From Prochlorococcus marinus str. AS9601 (GTDB taxonomy: Bacteria; Cyanobacteriota; Cyanobacteriia; PCC-6307; Cyanobiaceae), in the NCBI RefSeq assembly GCF_000015645.1, contig NC_008816.1, positions 434,001-498,000 of the forward strand: a DNA stretch of 64,000 nucleotides, written 5' to 3'. The notes under the pieces are model-generated. The model was not told the DNA's origin. It searched no databases and worked only from the letters and a program-made list of their open reading frames with translations. The position numbers and the translations under genes are program-made. Shown piece after piece: positions 47,477 to 57,306 of this stretch; within the stretch, counting starts at the first letter, position 1; every line of letters starts with the position of its first letter.

Positions 47477-47607
47477 AATTGACTCCTTTCTACGGTGAAT
47501 TTAACTAGATAAAATTTTATTTAGGGCTAATTTGAACATTTAGTAGTAAAGTCCCCTTAATTTTTAAAAACTTTTTCACAAAATGAGAATAAGAAAAGTT
47601 TTCTAAA

Positions 47608-47636
47608 TTGTTGAAAAATTTAAATAGTGCTATAGA
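47608..47636 (+). promoter_or_regulatory. sigma-70-type promoter for the rpoD-priA intergenic RNA
   Basis: TTGTTG (47608-47613), a 17-base spacer and TATAGA (47631-47636), the best -35/-10 pair in the region. The predicted start, near 47643, coincides with the first arm of the proposed RNA rod at 47644. Spacing and placement are seen; activity is inferred. Confidence 0.5.
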
Positions 47637-47642
47637 TTACCT

Positions 47643-47743
47643 AAAGTAAAAAGTCTTGGGATTTCTCAGACAGGCAGATCATTTTTGAATTTTCAGTCAA
47701 TGATCAGAGCTTCATGTCTCCCTTAAGAGCAGGATACTTACAA
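47643..47743 (+). ncRNA. candidate structured non-coding RNA between rpoD and priA
   Basis: In a 320-base gap without an ORF, nested complementary segments form a rod: AAGTA 47644-47648 with TACTT 47735-47739; CTT and GGG 47655-47660 with CCC 47720-47722 and AAG 47725-47727; AGACA 47668-47672 with TGTCT 47715-47719; GATCATT 47677-47683 with AATGATC 47699-47705. Internal loops separate them, a layout reminiscent of 6S RNA. It is preceded by a promoter. It may instead be a long priA leader. The 3' end is not determined; a small hairpin (47744-47760) follows. The rest of the gap (47477-47607) is AT-rich rpoD upstream sequence. Confidence 0.48.
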
Positions 47744-47796
47744 TGTGCAAAAAACACTTTGTGGAATGTTCAACAATCCAATACTAAGAAAAAGTT

Positions 47797-50073
47797 TTGA
47801 AGCCGGCAAGTAATCAGTTATTAAATATCTCCTATAAATTGGAAATTTTGCTTGATATAGGTAGTGGTAATGAAAGCTTTTACTATTTAGATGGAAATAA
47901 TCTTGGAGCAGAAGTTGGAGATATTGTAAGTGTCAGACTAAGGGGGAGATTATTGAATGGGTTGGTAATCTCCAAAAAAGACTTTTCGACAATCAATAAT
48001 GATGAATCAAATATTACTGGAGGAAAAAGCATAAGATATTTGTTTGTTGAAAGTATTTTGCAGAAAAAAATAATTGATGAATCTTGGAGAGAATTGATAG
48101 ACTTCCTAGCCTCTTTTTATATGGTTAGTAATTTAAAAATGTTTAAAACTGCATTTCCTCCTGGCTGGATTGGTAAATATAAAAATTTCTCTAAAGGATT
48201 AAAAGATCAAATATGGATTGAAACTAAAAAAGAATTTGATATTAAGAAAAATGGATTAACCAAAAAAGAATTTTTTTTAATGGATACTTTATCTAAAAAA
48301 GGTAATTGGCAAAGTGAATTAATAAAGTCTGGTTTTAATTACACACTAATTAACTCAATGGTCAGTAAAAATTATCTTGTTAAATCTAGAAGAAAAAAAA
48401 ATATAAATAGTAAATTAAATTCCTTTTTAAAAGATCATATCGCAACGAAAAAACCAAATCTTACAAATGAGCAAAAAATTGCATTTCAAGAATTTCTAAC
48501 AATGAAACCAGGAGATGCATTACTTCTTTGGGGCGAAACAGGTTCAGGTAAAACAGAAGTGTATATGAGAATTGCTGAAGATCAATTTCTTAAGAAAAAA
48601 AGTTGTTTGATACTAGCCCCAGAAATTGGATTAATTCCTCAACTTATTGATAGGTTTAGTAGGCGATTTAATAATGTTGTTTACGAATATCATAGTAATT
48701 GTTCTCCCGAGCATAGAACTTTAATTTGGAAGAAAATTATTAAATCTAATGAACCTTTAATAGTAATAGGTACAAGGTCGGCAGTTTTTCTTCCAATCAA
48801 AAATCTGGGAGTAATAATAATGGATGAAGAACATGATGTTTCTTATAAGCAAGATAGTCCTATGCCTTGCTATGACGCAAGAGAGATTGCTATTGAAATA
48901 GTAAAAAGGAATTCTGCAAAGTTAATTTTTGGGAGTGCAACCCCATCAATGAAGACTTGGAAAAAGTGTATTTTTGAAAGGAATTTTAAATTGGTAAGAA
49001 TGATTCAAAGGATATCCAGTAATGAGACTCCTGAAATAAAAATTATTGATATGCGGGATGAGTTCAAAATGGGAAATATGAAAATTTTTTCCAATGAATT
49101 ATTACAATTGCTTCCTCAACTACGCTTAAAAAAAGAGCAAGCAATAATTTTAATCCCTAGGAGGGGGCATAGTGGATTTTTAAGTTGTAGAAATTGCGGA
49201 TATTTAATAAATTGCCCCAACTGTGACGTTCCTTTATCAGTTCATCTAGGATCACAAGGAAAAAAATGGTTAAGGTGTCATTGGTGTGATCATAAATCAA
49301 GATTGATCAATCGTTGCCCAGATTGTCATTCGACTGCTTTCAAACCTTTTGGAATTGGTACGCAAAGGGTAATAGAATTTTTAAATGAAGAATTTCCTGA
49401 CTTAAGAGTACTTCGCTTTGATAGAGATACAACTTCAGGAAAGGATGGTCATAGAGATATTCTTTCAAAGTTTTCTAAAGGTGATGCTGATATTCTTGTC
49501 GGTACTCAGATGTTGGCAAAAGGTATTGACATCCCCAATATTACTCTTTCAGTTGTTATTGCAGCAGATGGGTTGCTTCATCGCCCAGATATTTCAACAG
49601 AAGAAAAATCATTACAATTATTTTTGCAAGTAGCAGGAAGGGCCGGCAGGGCACAAAAAAAAGGGAAAGTAATTTTTCAAACATATAAACCTAACCACCC
49701 GGTGATTTCGTATCTTCAAAAAAGAGATTATGAAAGATTCTTAATTGAAAACTCTAGATTGAGAAAGGATGCTAATTTATTTCCATTTTGCACAATTTGC
49801 CTACTTAAATTATCAGGAGAAAATTATGAATTAACTGAGTCAATTGCAATAAAATTAGCAAAATATCTACTCAGTTTTTGTGAGAAAAAGAACTGGAAAT
49901 TAATTGGTCCTGCCCCTAGTTTAATAGCTAAAGTCGGAAAAAAATTTAGATGGCAGATATTAATACATGGTCCTGAAGGAACAAAGATACCTTTACCTGA
50001 TAGATCAATATTATGGAAACTAATTCCAAAAAATGTTTTTTTAACAATAGATGTTAATCCAGCAGAGTTGTAA
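47797..50073 (+). CDS. priA: primosomal protein N' (replication restart helicase)
   Basis: DNA helicase that reloads the replisome at stalled forks. Seen: N-terminal DNA-binding domain, Walker A GETGSGKT, DEEHD box (MDEEHDVSYKQ), zinc-binding Cys motifs in CRNCGYLINCPNCD and CHWCDHKS...CPDCH, and the C-terminal helicase motifs (GTQMLAKGIDIPN, QVAGRAGRA). 758 residues. The start is a TTG at 47797; no in-frame ATG is near. The stop abuts the convergent DUF3153 gene. Confidence 0.94.
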   Translation: MKPASNQLLNISYKLEILLDIGSGNESFYYLDGNNLGAEVGDIVSVRLRGRLLNGLVISKKDFSTINNDESNITGGKSIRYLFVESILQKKIIDESWRELIDFLASFYMVSNLKMFKTAFPPGWIGKYKNFSKGLKDQIWIETKKEFDIKKNGLTKKEFFLMDTLSKKGNWQSELIKSGFNYTLINSMVSKNYLVKSRRKKNINSKLNSFLKDHIATKKPNLTNEQKIAFQEFLTMKPGDALLLWGETGSGKTEVYMRIAEDQFLKKKSCLILAPEIGLIPQLIDRFSRRFNNVVYEYHSNCSPEHRTLIWKKIIKSNEPLIVIGTRSAVFLPIKNLGVIIMDEEHDVSYKQDSPMPCYDAREIAIEIVKRNSAKLIFGSATPSMKTWKKCIFERNFKLVRMIQRISSNETPEIKIIDMRDEFKMGNMKIFSNELLQLLPQLRLKKEQAIILIPRRGHSGFLSCRNCGYLINCPNCDVPLSVHLGSQGKKWLRCHWCDHKSRLINRCPDCHSTAFKPFGIGTQRVIEFLNEEFPDLRVLRFDRDTTSGKDGHRDILSKFSKGDADILVGTQMLAKGIDIPNITLSVVIAADGLLHRPDISTEEKSLQLFLQVAGRAGRAQKKGKVIFQTYKPNHPVISYLQKRDYERFLIENSRLRKDANLFPFCTICLLKLSGENYELTESIAIKLAKYLLSFCEKKNWKLIGPAPSLIAKVGKKFRWQILIHGPEGTKIPLPDRSILWKLIPKNVFLTIDVNPAEL

Positions 50074-51183
50074 TTAGTTTGATGGAAGTTGAGGTAAATC
50101 TGAACCTAATTTAAATCTATAGAATCTTAATAAATAAGCCAATATTATAATTATTAAAATAATAGATATCCCAATCAAGAGTTTGTTGAGGCTCCAGAAA
50201 GAAAATTCAAGACTATTTATCTGCCCTTGATTTAAATCCCAAATTATTAGATTTTTTGTGATTTTTATATTTGAATTATTTTTATCGGTAAGGATAGCTT
50301 TATTAGGGTTGATAATTTTGAAAATGAGTTCTAAATTATCAATGCCTTTAATAGAATTTAGATCCAAATCTAACTTGTAAAAGTATTTTTTAAAAAAAAT
50401 GAAGTTTTTTTGAGTAGTATTAATTTCTATATTTGTTGGCTCTCCCGCTAACTCTCCAGCTGTATTTTGGGTGATTTTAAGAACTTGCTTTGTATCCTCT
50501 AAACTGAGATTTTTATGTTTCAAAGAAAAGGTTGATTCGTCTTGTTCAATTTCTGCGTCAGGAAAAATATCTTTCATCTTCTCTTCAAATTTTAATTGCC
50601 AAGGAAATTTCTTTATATATTTACTCTCTATCACTAAATTATTAGTTATTGAATCAAGTTCACTAAGATCAAGGGTATCCTCAATTCTTACGCAGCCACT
50701 TAAAAGTGGAATTAATAATAATAGTATTAAAAAAATGATCAGTGAAAAGCCTTTCTGAAAGGGTTTTGTTTCACCAGTTGGTGTCTCAGTTACATTAATA
50801 AATTTTTTTTTCTTCAATACTTCTCTTTTTTTGCGCAGTGAGTTAAGAGATTTTTTATTGAGTGATGGGTCGCTTTCAAACTGTACATTCCAATTTTCTG
50901 GCTTTTTAATATCAGGAGAGTCTATAACTTCCATCAAATATTTTGCATTTTCTCTAGTCTTATTATCGTAAGATTTTAGAAGTTCTTTACAAAACCTTTT
51001 AGCCTCCTCCCTTTTATTGATACCACATAAAGCAGTAATTAAGATTGTTCTTAAATTTACTCCCTCTTTGCTTGATAAAGGAAATGATTCGATTATGGGC
51101 AAAAGAAATTCAATGCAATGATGATACTCACCTTTAGCTAAAGCAAGTTCTACTTTTTCTAAAACTTGCTCATAAGTTTTCAT
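50074..51183 (-). CDS. DUF3153 protein with N-terminal TPR-like domain and internal lipobox
   Basis: 369 residues. Residues 1-90 are a helical TPR-like part (KVELALAKGEYHHCIEFLLP). A Lys/Arg linker leads to a hydrophobic helix and a lipobox-like LLSGC with C164, then the DUF3153 domain and a C-terminal membrane helix near 330-350. DUF3153 proteins are usually lipoproteins, with the Cys near the N-terminus. A TTG at residue 123 could start a conventional prolipoprotein. Either a fusion or a secondary start. Argues for checking. argB lies 3 bases upstream. Confidence 0.85.
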   Translation of the reverse strand: MKTYEQVLEKVELALAKGEYHHCIEFLLPIIESFPLSSKEGVNLRTILITALCGINKREEAKRFCKELLKSYDNKTRENAKYLMEVIDSPDIKKPENWNVQFESDPSLNKKSLNSLRKKREVLKKKKFINVTETPTGETKPFQKGFSLIIFLILLLLIPLLSGCVRIEDTLDLSELDSITNNLVIESKYIKKFPWQLKFEEKMKDIFPDAEIEQDESTFSLKHKNLSLEDTKQVLKITQNTAGELAGEPTNIEINTTQKNFIFFKKYFYKLDLDLNSIKGIDNLELIFKIINPNKAILTDKNNSNIKITKNLIIWDLNQGQINSLEFSFWSLNKLLIGISIILIIIILAYLLRFYRFKLGSDLPQLPSN

Positions 51184-51186
51184 GGG

Positions 51187-52038
51187 TTAGGCGACTATCA
51201 TTGTACCTATTCCGGAATTTGTAAAAATCTCAAGAAGTAATGAATGTTCTATTTGTCCATCAATTATGTGAGCTGCTTTGACTCCTTGGGCTAAAGCTCT
51301 TATACAGCATTCTGTCTTTGGAATCATACCTGCAGTCACAATTTTTTTATCAATAAAATCTCTTGCCTCTTTGAGATTAGTTTTTGCAACAAGACTATTT
51401 TTGTCATCTTTTTCTTTTAAAATTCCTTGAGTATCAGTAAGAAGAATAAGTTTTTCTGCATTTATTGCAGCAGCAATTTCTCCAGCAACAAAATCTGCAT
51501 TAATGTTATGGGAAATACCCTCCAAAGTTGATCCAATGCTAGAAATAATTGGGATGTATCCTTTAGAAATAAGAGGATCTAATATTTCAGGATTGATTTT
51601 TGTAACCTCTCCTACTAACCCATGGCTACCATCTCCTAGTTCTCTAGATTGAATTAAGTTGCCATCAAGACCTGATATTCCCACAGCTAAGGATCCAGTT
51701 TTATTAATCCCTTTTACAATCTCTTTGTTAACTCTTCCCATTAGGACCATCTCGACAATTTCCATTGTTTTTTGATCAGTAATTCTTAATCCATTTTCGA
51801 ATTTAGGAGATATTTCTAATTTCCTTAACCAATTATTAATCTCTGGTCCACCTCCATGAATTACTATCGGACAAACACCAACGGTTGATAAAAGTGCAAT
51901 GTCTCTAAAAAAAGCATTTTTTAAATTATCATTCTCCATAACAGAACCACCATACTTGATAACAATTTTTCTACCTGAGAAACTTTGTATATATGGAAGT
52001 GCTTCGCTTAATATTGATACTCTTTGAGAATCATTCAT
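51187..52038 (-). CDS. argB: acetylglutamate kinase
   Basis: Phosphorylates N-acetylglutamate in arginine synthesis, the step controlled by PII in cyanobacteria. Seen: [53 protein letters not shown] (in two parts) and the C-terminal [21 protein letters not shown]. 283 residues is standard. The Gly-rich loops carry the catalytic Lys. It lies upstream of the DUF3153 gene by 3 bases. Confidence 0.96.
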   Translation of the reverse strand: MNDSQRVSILSEALPYIQSFSGRKIVIKYGGSVMENDNLKNAFFRDIALLSTVGVCPIVIHGGGPEINNWLRKLEISPKFENGLRITDQKTMEIVEMVLMGRVNKEIVKGINKTGSLAVGISGLDGNLIQSRELGDGSHGLVGEVTKINPEILDPLISKGYIPIISSIGSTLEGISHNINADFVAGEIAAAINAEKLILLTDTQGILKEKDDKNSLVAKTNLKEARDFIDKKIVTAGMIPKTECCIRALAQGVKAAHIIDGQIEHSLLLEIFTNSGIGTMIVA

Positions 52039-52101
52039 TATTAAAATTTATAAAACTTGATTGAATTGAGAAATTAGGTTTTTACAAATATATCCCTATA
52101 T

Positions 52102-52632
52102 TCAATAAAAGAGAATAAAATCAAATTCTTTTTTATTATCGTCCATAATAAATTCTGATTCAAGACCTTTGACGAAAAACCTATTTAATCTTTCTTGTTT
52201 TTCAACCCATTTTTCTAGAGGAACAGCGTTTAATACGAAACGCATTCTGAGACCATTTTTTTCTTCCTTTGTAATTTCTTCTATTTCTTTTAATTGAGGG
52301 GGGTTATCCTCGTCCCACAAATTTAAAGATTCTAATGACGATTCAAGATGAGCTTTTATCCCATACCTCCATCTTGTAACATCTTTAACTAATGCTGTTA
52401 GTTCTTTTGGTCTATTAAATTTATTTGTCGCAAAATTTGTCTTGTCAAATAACTCTACAGGAGGTATTTCGGAAGTCTTTAAGCCTAAGCCAATTAGGAA
52501 AATAGGTACTCCATAAAAAAAAGTAGGTACACTTAAATTTACTGAGTCTGTAAAATAAGCAGTCATTCCAACAAAAGCTAATATACCCCCAGCGGTTACG
52601 ATTAAGTTTCCAGGCGATAAGTATTTCTTCAT
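52102..52632 (-). CDS. DUF2854 membrane protein
   Basis: 176 residues with two close hydrophobic helices (about 8-52: GNLIVTAGGILAFVGMTAYF and LSVPTFFYGVPIFLIGLGLK) and a soluble charged C-terminal domain. I recognise it as DUF2854, a family in cyanobacteria and plastids whose function I cannot name. argB lies 63 bases downstream on the same strand. Divergent small gene starts 14 bases away. Confidence 0.85.
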   Translation of the reverse strand: MKKYLSPGNLIVTAGGILAFVGMTAYFTDSVNLSVPTFFYGVPIFLIGLGLKTSEIPPVELFDKTNFATNKFNRPKELTALVKDVTRWRYGIKAHLESSLESLNLWDEDNPPQLKEIEEITKEEKNGLRMRFVLNAVPLEKWVEKQERLNRFFVKGLESEFIMDDNKKEFDFILFY

Positions 52633-52646
52633 TTTGATTTAGTAGA

Positions 52647-52856
52647 ATGAGTTTGAATGGGCTAACAAGTATTGTGCAAGATTCTAATACTGTAAATCAA
52701 GGAGATTTAATTTTTAAACTTGATCAAGATAGAGCATGGCTACTAGAAAATCTTGATAAGGGTAAATGGCCAGAAATCAGAAGCGAACTTGCCGCGCTTG
52801 AAAGAAAAATAAGCAAATTAATTATAAGTGTTCAAGAAAATAATGTTGATATTTGA
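52647..52856 (+). CDS. small protein, unrecognised
   Basis: 69 residues, soluble, helical. Core LDQDRAWLLENLDKGKWPEIRSELAALERKISKLII. The even spacing of charged and hydrophobic residues suggests a helical hairpin. ATG at 52647, only 14 bases from the divergent DUF2854 start. It converges on ssb with one base between the stops. Unknown function. Confidence 0.68.
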   Translation: MSLNGLTSIVQDSNTVNQGDLIFKLDQDRAWLLENLDKGKWPEIRSELAALERKISKLIISVQENNVDI

Positions 52857-52857
52857 T

Positions 52858-53283
52858 TTAAAAAGGTATTTCGTCCACTTCAGGTACTAAAGGTGAACTA
52901 TCCCAACTAGATTTTTTGGCGGTTTCTTTATTTTCATATGACTCATTATTTTCTTTTTGATCAGACTTAATAACATCAACTGGCGATATTTGATGAATTT
53001 TTGAAGCTGTTAGTTCTGGTTGTTTTTCTTTTGTTCCATCTTTTCTAGTGACAGAATTCATCTTTAGACGTCCCTCAATAACAATATTTTGCCCCTCCTT
53101 TAGTTCATCTACCATTTCTTGGGCAATATTTCCCCATCCTATGATCTTGAGATTTCTGGTTGGATCTTCACTACGTAATCCTTTAAAATTAACAATCATT
53201 TCTGCAATTGGAGTTTGGTTTTCTTTGGTATACCTCATTTGGGGAGCGCTATTAATGACCGCCTGAATTAAACAATGATTCAT
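52858..53283 (-). CDS. ssb: single-stranded DNA-binding protein
   Basis: OB-fold protein coating ssDNA in replication and repair. 141 residues: N-terminal NHCLIQAVINSAPQMRYT, central IGWGNIAQEMVDELKEGQNIVIEGRLK, then a hydrophilic tail ending in DEIPF, the conserved acidic C-terminal tip (E. coli DDDIPF) that docks partners. Some strand elements differ from E. coli SSB, as in the cyanobacterial form. Confidence 0.92.
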   Translation of the reverse strand: MNHCLIQAVINSAPQMRYTKENQTPIAEMIVNFKGLRSEDPTRNLKIIGWGNIAQEMVDELKEGQNIVIEGRLKMNSVTRKDGTKEKQPELTASKIHQISPVDVIKSDQKENNESYENKETAKKSSWDSSPLVPEVDEIPF

Positions 53284-53311
53284 TACTTACTATTTAATTA
53301 AAGACATACTG

Positions 53312-54109
53312 ATGCAGAATCCAGGAAATTGCTATAAAAATGTTTGGATCCTATCAGGAACTTCGGATGGACCTGTAATAGCTAATAGGCTTCTTGAACT
53401 TAATTATTCAGTCTTTGCAAGTGTTTTATCTTATAAAGCAGGGCAAGCTTATATCGAAAATCCAAAGTTACATATCATTACGGGGAAATTAAATAATAAA
53501 GATCAAATAATTAATTTCATAAATAAAAATAAAATCACATGCGTTGTCGACGCTACTCATCCTTTTGCCATAATAATTTCTAAAAATCTTAATAATGCAT
53601 GTAAAGAAATTAATACACCTCTTTTACTATTTGAGAGGAAATCTCTAATAAATAACACTAATAATTTTTTTTATATTGATCATTTAAAGGATATAAATAA
53701 TGTTGATATAGCAAATAAGAATATTCTTCTTGCAATAGGATCAAGATTCCTTAACGAGACAGCTAGTTATTATATGAATTGTAAAGCAAATGTATTTACA
53801 AGGGTTCTTCCAACTTATGAGAGTATAACTAAAGCTTTTGGATCATGTATTAAAAATTCCAACATAGCGATACTTGAACCGAGTAAAAATAATAATAGCA
53901 TTTTAGAAAAAAGACTTTGTGATTTTTGGGAGATAGATTATGTTCTATGCAGAGAATCTGGAAGTTATTCTCAGAAAAACTGGGAGAGTATAGTTTCTGG
54001 AAGTAAGATGAAGTTATTTTTGGTTAAAAGGCCGAAAGTTAAAAATGATTATTCTTACTCTTTTGATCAATATCACAATTTGATAAATCACATAATTAAA
54101 AAATATTGA
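53312..54109 (+). CDS. cobK: precorrin-6A reductase
   Basis: NADPH-dependent reduction step in corrin ring synthesis (CobK/CbiJ). 265 residues with the typical VWILSGTSDGPVIANRLLE start, the VVDATHPFA motif and a central ILLAIGSRFLNET segment. It carries out a step not far from that of cobM at 15318; both indicate a full corrinoid pathway. cutA follows 13 bases later on the same strand. Confidence 0.9.
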   Translation: MQNPGNCYKNVWILSGTSDGPVIANRLLELNYSVFASVLSYKAGQAYIENPKLHIITGKLNNKDQIINFINKNKITCVVDATHPFAIIISKNLNNACKEINTPLLLFERKSLINNTNNFFYIDHLKDINNVDIANKNILLAIGSRFLNETASYYMNCKANVFTRVLPTYESITKAFGSCIKNSNIAILEPSKNNNSILEKRLCDFWEIDYVLCRESGSYSQKNWESIVSGSKMKLFLVKRPKVKNDYSYSFDQYHNLINHIIKKY

Positions 54110-54122
54110 TGTTTAATTCATT

Positions 54123-54428
54123 ATGGAAGTATTAGTTATGATCACAACTGAATCAAGTAACGCAAATGCTTTGCGAATGGCTAAATTACTAATACAAAAT
54201 AAACTTGCAGCTTGTGTTTCGATAAAGCAAATTTTTTCAATTTATAAGTGGGATGATGATATTGAAGAAACTAAAGAGTTTGAAATCACAATAAAAAGTA
54301 AACTTGAATTTAAAGATTGTTTAATTGATTTCGTAAATAAAAATTCCACATATGATGTCCCTCAGATTATTTACAAAAAATACCATGCTGAGATGAAATA
54401 TTATGATTGGTTGAATAAGACTATTTGA
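54123..54428 (+). CDS. cutA: divalent-cation tolerance protein CutA
   Basis: Small trimeric protein; copper tolerance in E. coli is the historical tag, but its cell role is unclear. 101 residues with KLAACVSI, a Trp in YKWDDDIEETKEFEI and YDVPQIIY, all usual CutA marks. It follows cobK by 13 bases, and converges on the PfkB kinase with 5 bases between the stops. Confidence 0.95.
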   Translation: MEVLVMITTESSNANALRMAKLLIQNKLAACVSIKQIFSIYKWDDDIEETKEFEITIKSKLEFKDCLIDFVNKNSTYDVPQIIYKKYHAEMKYYDWLNKTI

Positions 54429-54433
54429 TTAAT

Positions 54434-55435
54434 CTATTTTATTAACTCTTTAAGATCAATATCCGATCTAGATCCTAATTGCGTAATTATTTGCCCCGCA
54501 CAAATTGAAGCTATCTCTCCGCATTTTTTGAGGGAACAATTGTTTATTAATCCATGGATAAATCCTCCCGCATAGATATCTCCCGCTCCTGTAGTATCAA
54601 TAATCTTGCCTTTCGTTATTGACTCAATTATTTCAATATTATTTTTGTTAACTATGAGAGAACCATTGCTTCCAAGAGTTACTATGACTAATTCACATAA
54701 GGAAGATAGGTCTTCTTGGCAGCTTGCTAATTTATCATTTTTAAATAGACTTAACACCTCGGATTCATTACAAAAAACAATATCTACGTATTCATAAATT
54801 AATTCCAAGAAACTCTCACGATGTCTATCTACACAAAATGAATCAGACAAAGAAAGGATTATTTTTGTACTAGATTGTTTTGCAATTTGGGCGGCTTTAA
54901 TAAAAGCTTTTTTAGCTAATTCGCTGTCCCATAAATATCCTTCTAAATATAAGTATTTACTTTCCTTAATTACAGTAAAGTCAATGTCTTTTGGTTCAAA
55001 CTCTACAGATGCACCTAGGTAAGTGCACATAGTTCTTTGGGCATCAGGTGTTACCAAAATGATTGAATGAGCTGTTGGAGCACCTTCAATAGTTGGTGGA
55101 GTATTAAATATAGTCTTACTTTTTTTTATATCGTCAGAAAAGAAATCCCCAAATTGATCATTTTTCACTCTCCCTATAAACTGCACATGATTGCCTAATT
55201 CTGCTAAAGAAACCACGGTATTTGCTGAGGACCCACCTGAAATTTGTTTTATCACTTTGCAATTTTCTAACAATTTCTGTGATTCATCAGAATTTATTAG
55301 ATTCATTGATCCTTTATCAAGATGATTTATCTCAAGAAACTCATCTTCAATATTTACAATAATATCTACTATTGCGTTGCCCAGACCAATGAGATCAACT
55401 TTTTTATGTTCAAAATGTCTAAAGGATTCCTTCAT
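54434..55435 (-). CDS. PfkB family sugar/adenosine kinase
   Basis: 333 residues with PfkB signatures: GLGNAIVDIIVNIEDEF near the N-terminus, GGSSANTVVSLAELG, and the C-terminal DTTGAGDIYAGGFIHGL motif with the catalytic Asp. The arrangement and neighbour purA suggest adenosine kinase-type salvage, but fructokinase-type alternatives remain. The start is 15 bases from purA's stop, same strand, so probably one operon with it. Confidence 0.88.
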   Translation of the reverse strand: MKESFRHFEHKKVDLIGLGNAIVDIIVNIEDEFLEINHLDKGSMNLINSDESQKLLENCKVIKQISGGSSANTVVSLAELGNHVQFIGRVKNDQFGDFFSDDIKKSKTIFNTPPTIEGAPTAHSIILVTPDAQRTMCTYLGASVEFEPKDIDFTVIKESKYLYLEGYLWDSELAKKAFIKAAQIAKQSSTKIILSLSDSFCVDRHRESFLELIYEYVDIVFCNESEVLSLFKNDKLASCQEDLSSLCELVIVTLGSNGSLIVNKNNIEIIESITKGKIIDTTGAGDIYAGGFIHGLINNCSLKKCGEIASICAGQIITQLGSRSDIDLKELIK

Positions 55436-55450
55436 TAATTTGGAACTAAA

Positions 55451-56815
<1,365 letters not shown>

Positions 56816-56842
56816 TTACTTTTAAAAAGTAAATGAATTGTA

Positions 56843-57280
56843 TCAACTTTCTCTTAGAACCATTTTTTCAGCAAGAGAAAATTCTTTGGTTAAACGCTCT
56901 TTAAGCTTATCTGGTAAAGGTCTACTTGCAAAGTTTTTGTAATGACCTGCCATAGCATTTAATGCTGTTTGCATAGTGGTAAATGATTGCGTTTTATTTA
57001 CCATTCCTCTATTTCTATATCTGGAAATATAGTCAGTTATGAGTGTAAGAGCCTCGCTTCTTACTTCATCTTTATTTGGAGAATCTTTTGGAGTATCAAC
57101 AGCTGTTTGTAATGTTTTAACAACTGAAATTGTATCCTTTGTATAGTCTCCTGTCATAGCGGTTTTTGCTGCTATGGAAGGGGAACTAAATAGTGTAAAA
57201 ACAACAATTAAGGATATTGCAAAAGATATAGCTTTAGTAAGATTCTTAAAAAATAATTTTGATGCCCATTTCAGTAACAT
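56843..57280 (-). CDS. psb27: photosystem II assembly protein Psb27
   Basis: Lumenal factor that binds CP43 during photosystem II assembly and repair. 145 residues: a signal peptide of about 37 residues (IVVFTLFSSPSIAAK) and the four-helix Psb27 core (YTKDTISVVKTLQTAV, RNRGMVNKTQSFTTMQ, LNAMAGHYKNFASRPLPDKL). No Cys exists in the whole protein, so there is no lipobox; Psb27 in Synechocystis is a lipoprotein. It lies 26 bases downstream of proS. Confidence 0.93.
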   Translation of the reverse strand: MLLKWASKLFFKNLTKAISFAISLIVVFTLFSSPSIAAKTAMTGDYTKDTISVVKTLQTAVDTPKDSPNKDEVRSEALTLITDYISRYRNRGMVNKTQSFTTMQTALNAMAGHYKNFASRPLPDKLKERLTKEFSLAEKMVLRES

Positions 57281-57306
57281 AACTTAGCTCCCAATAAAAA
57301 TAAGAC

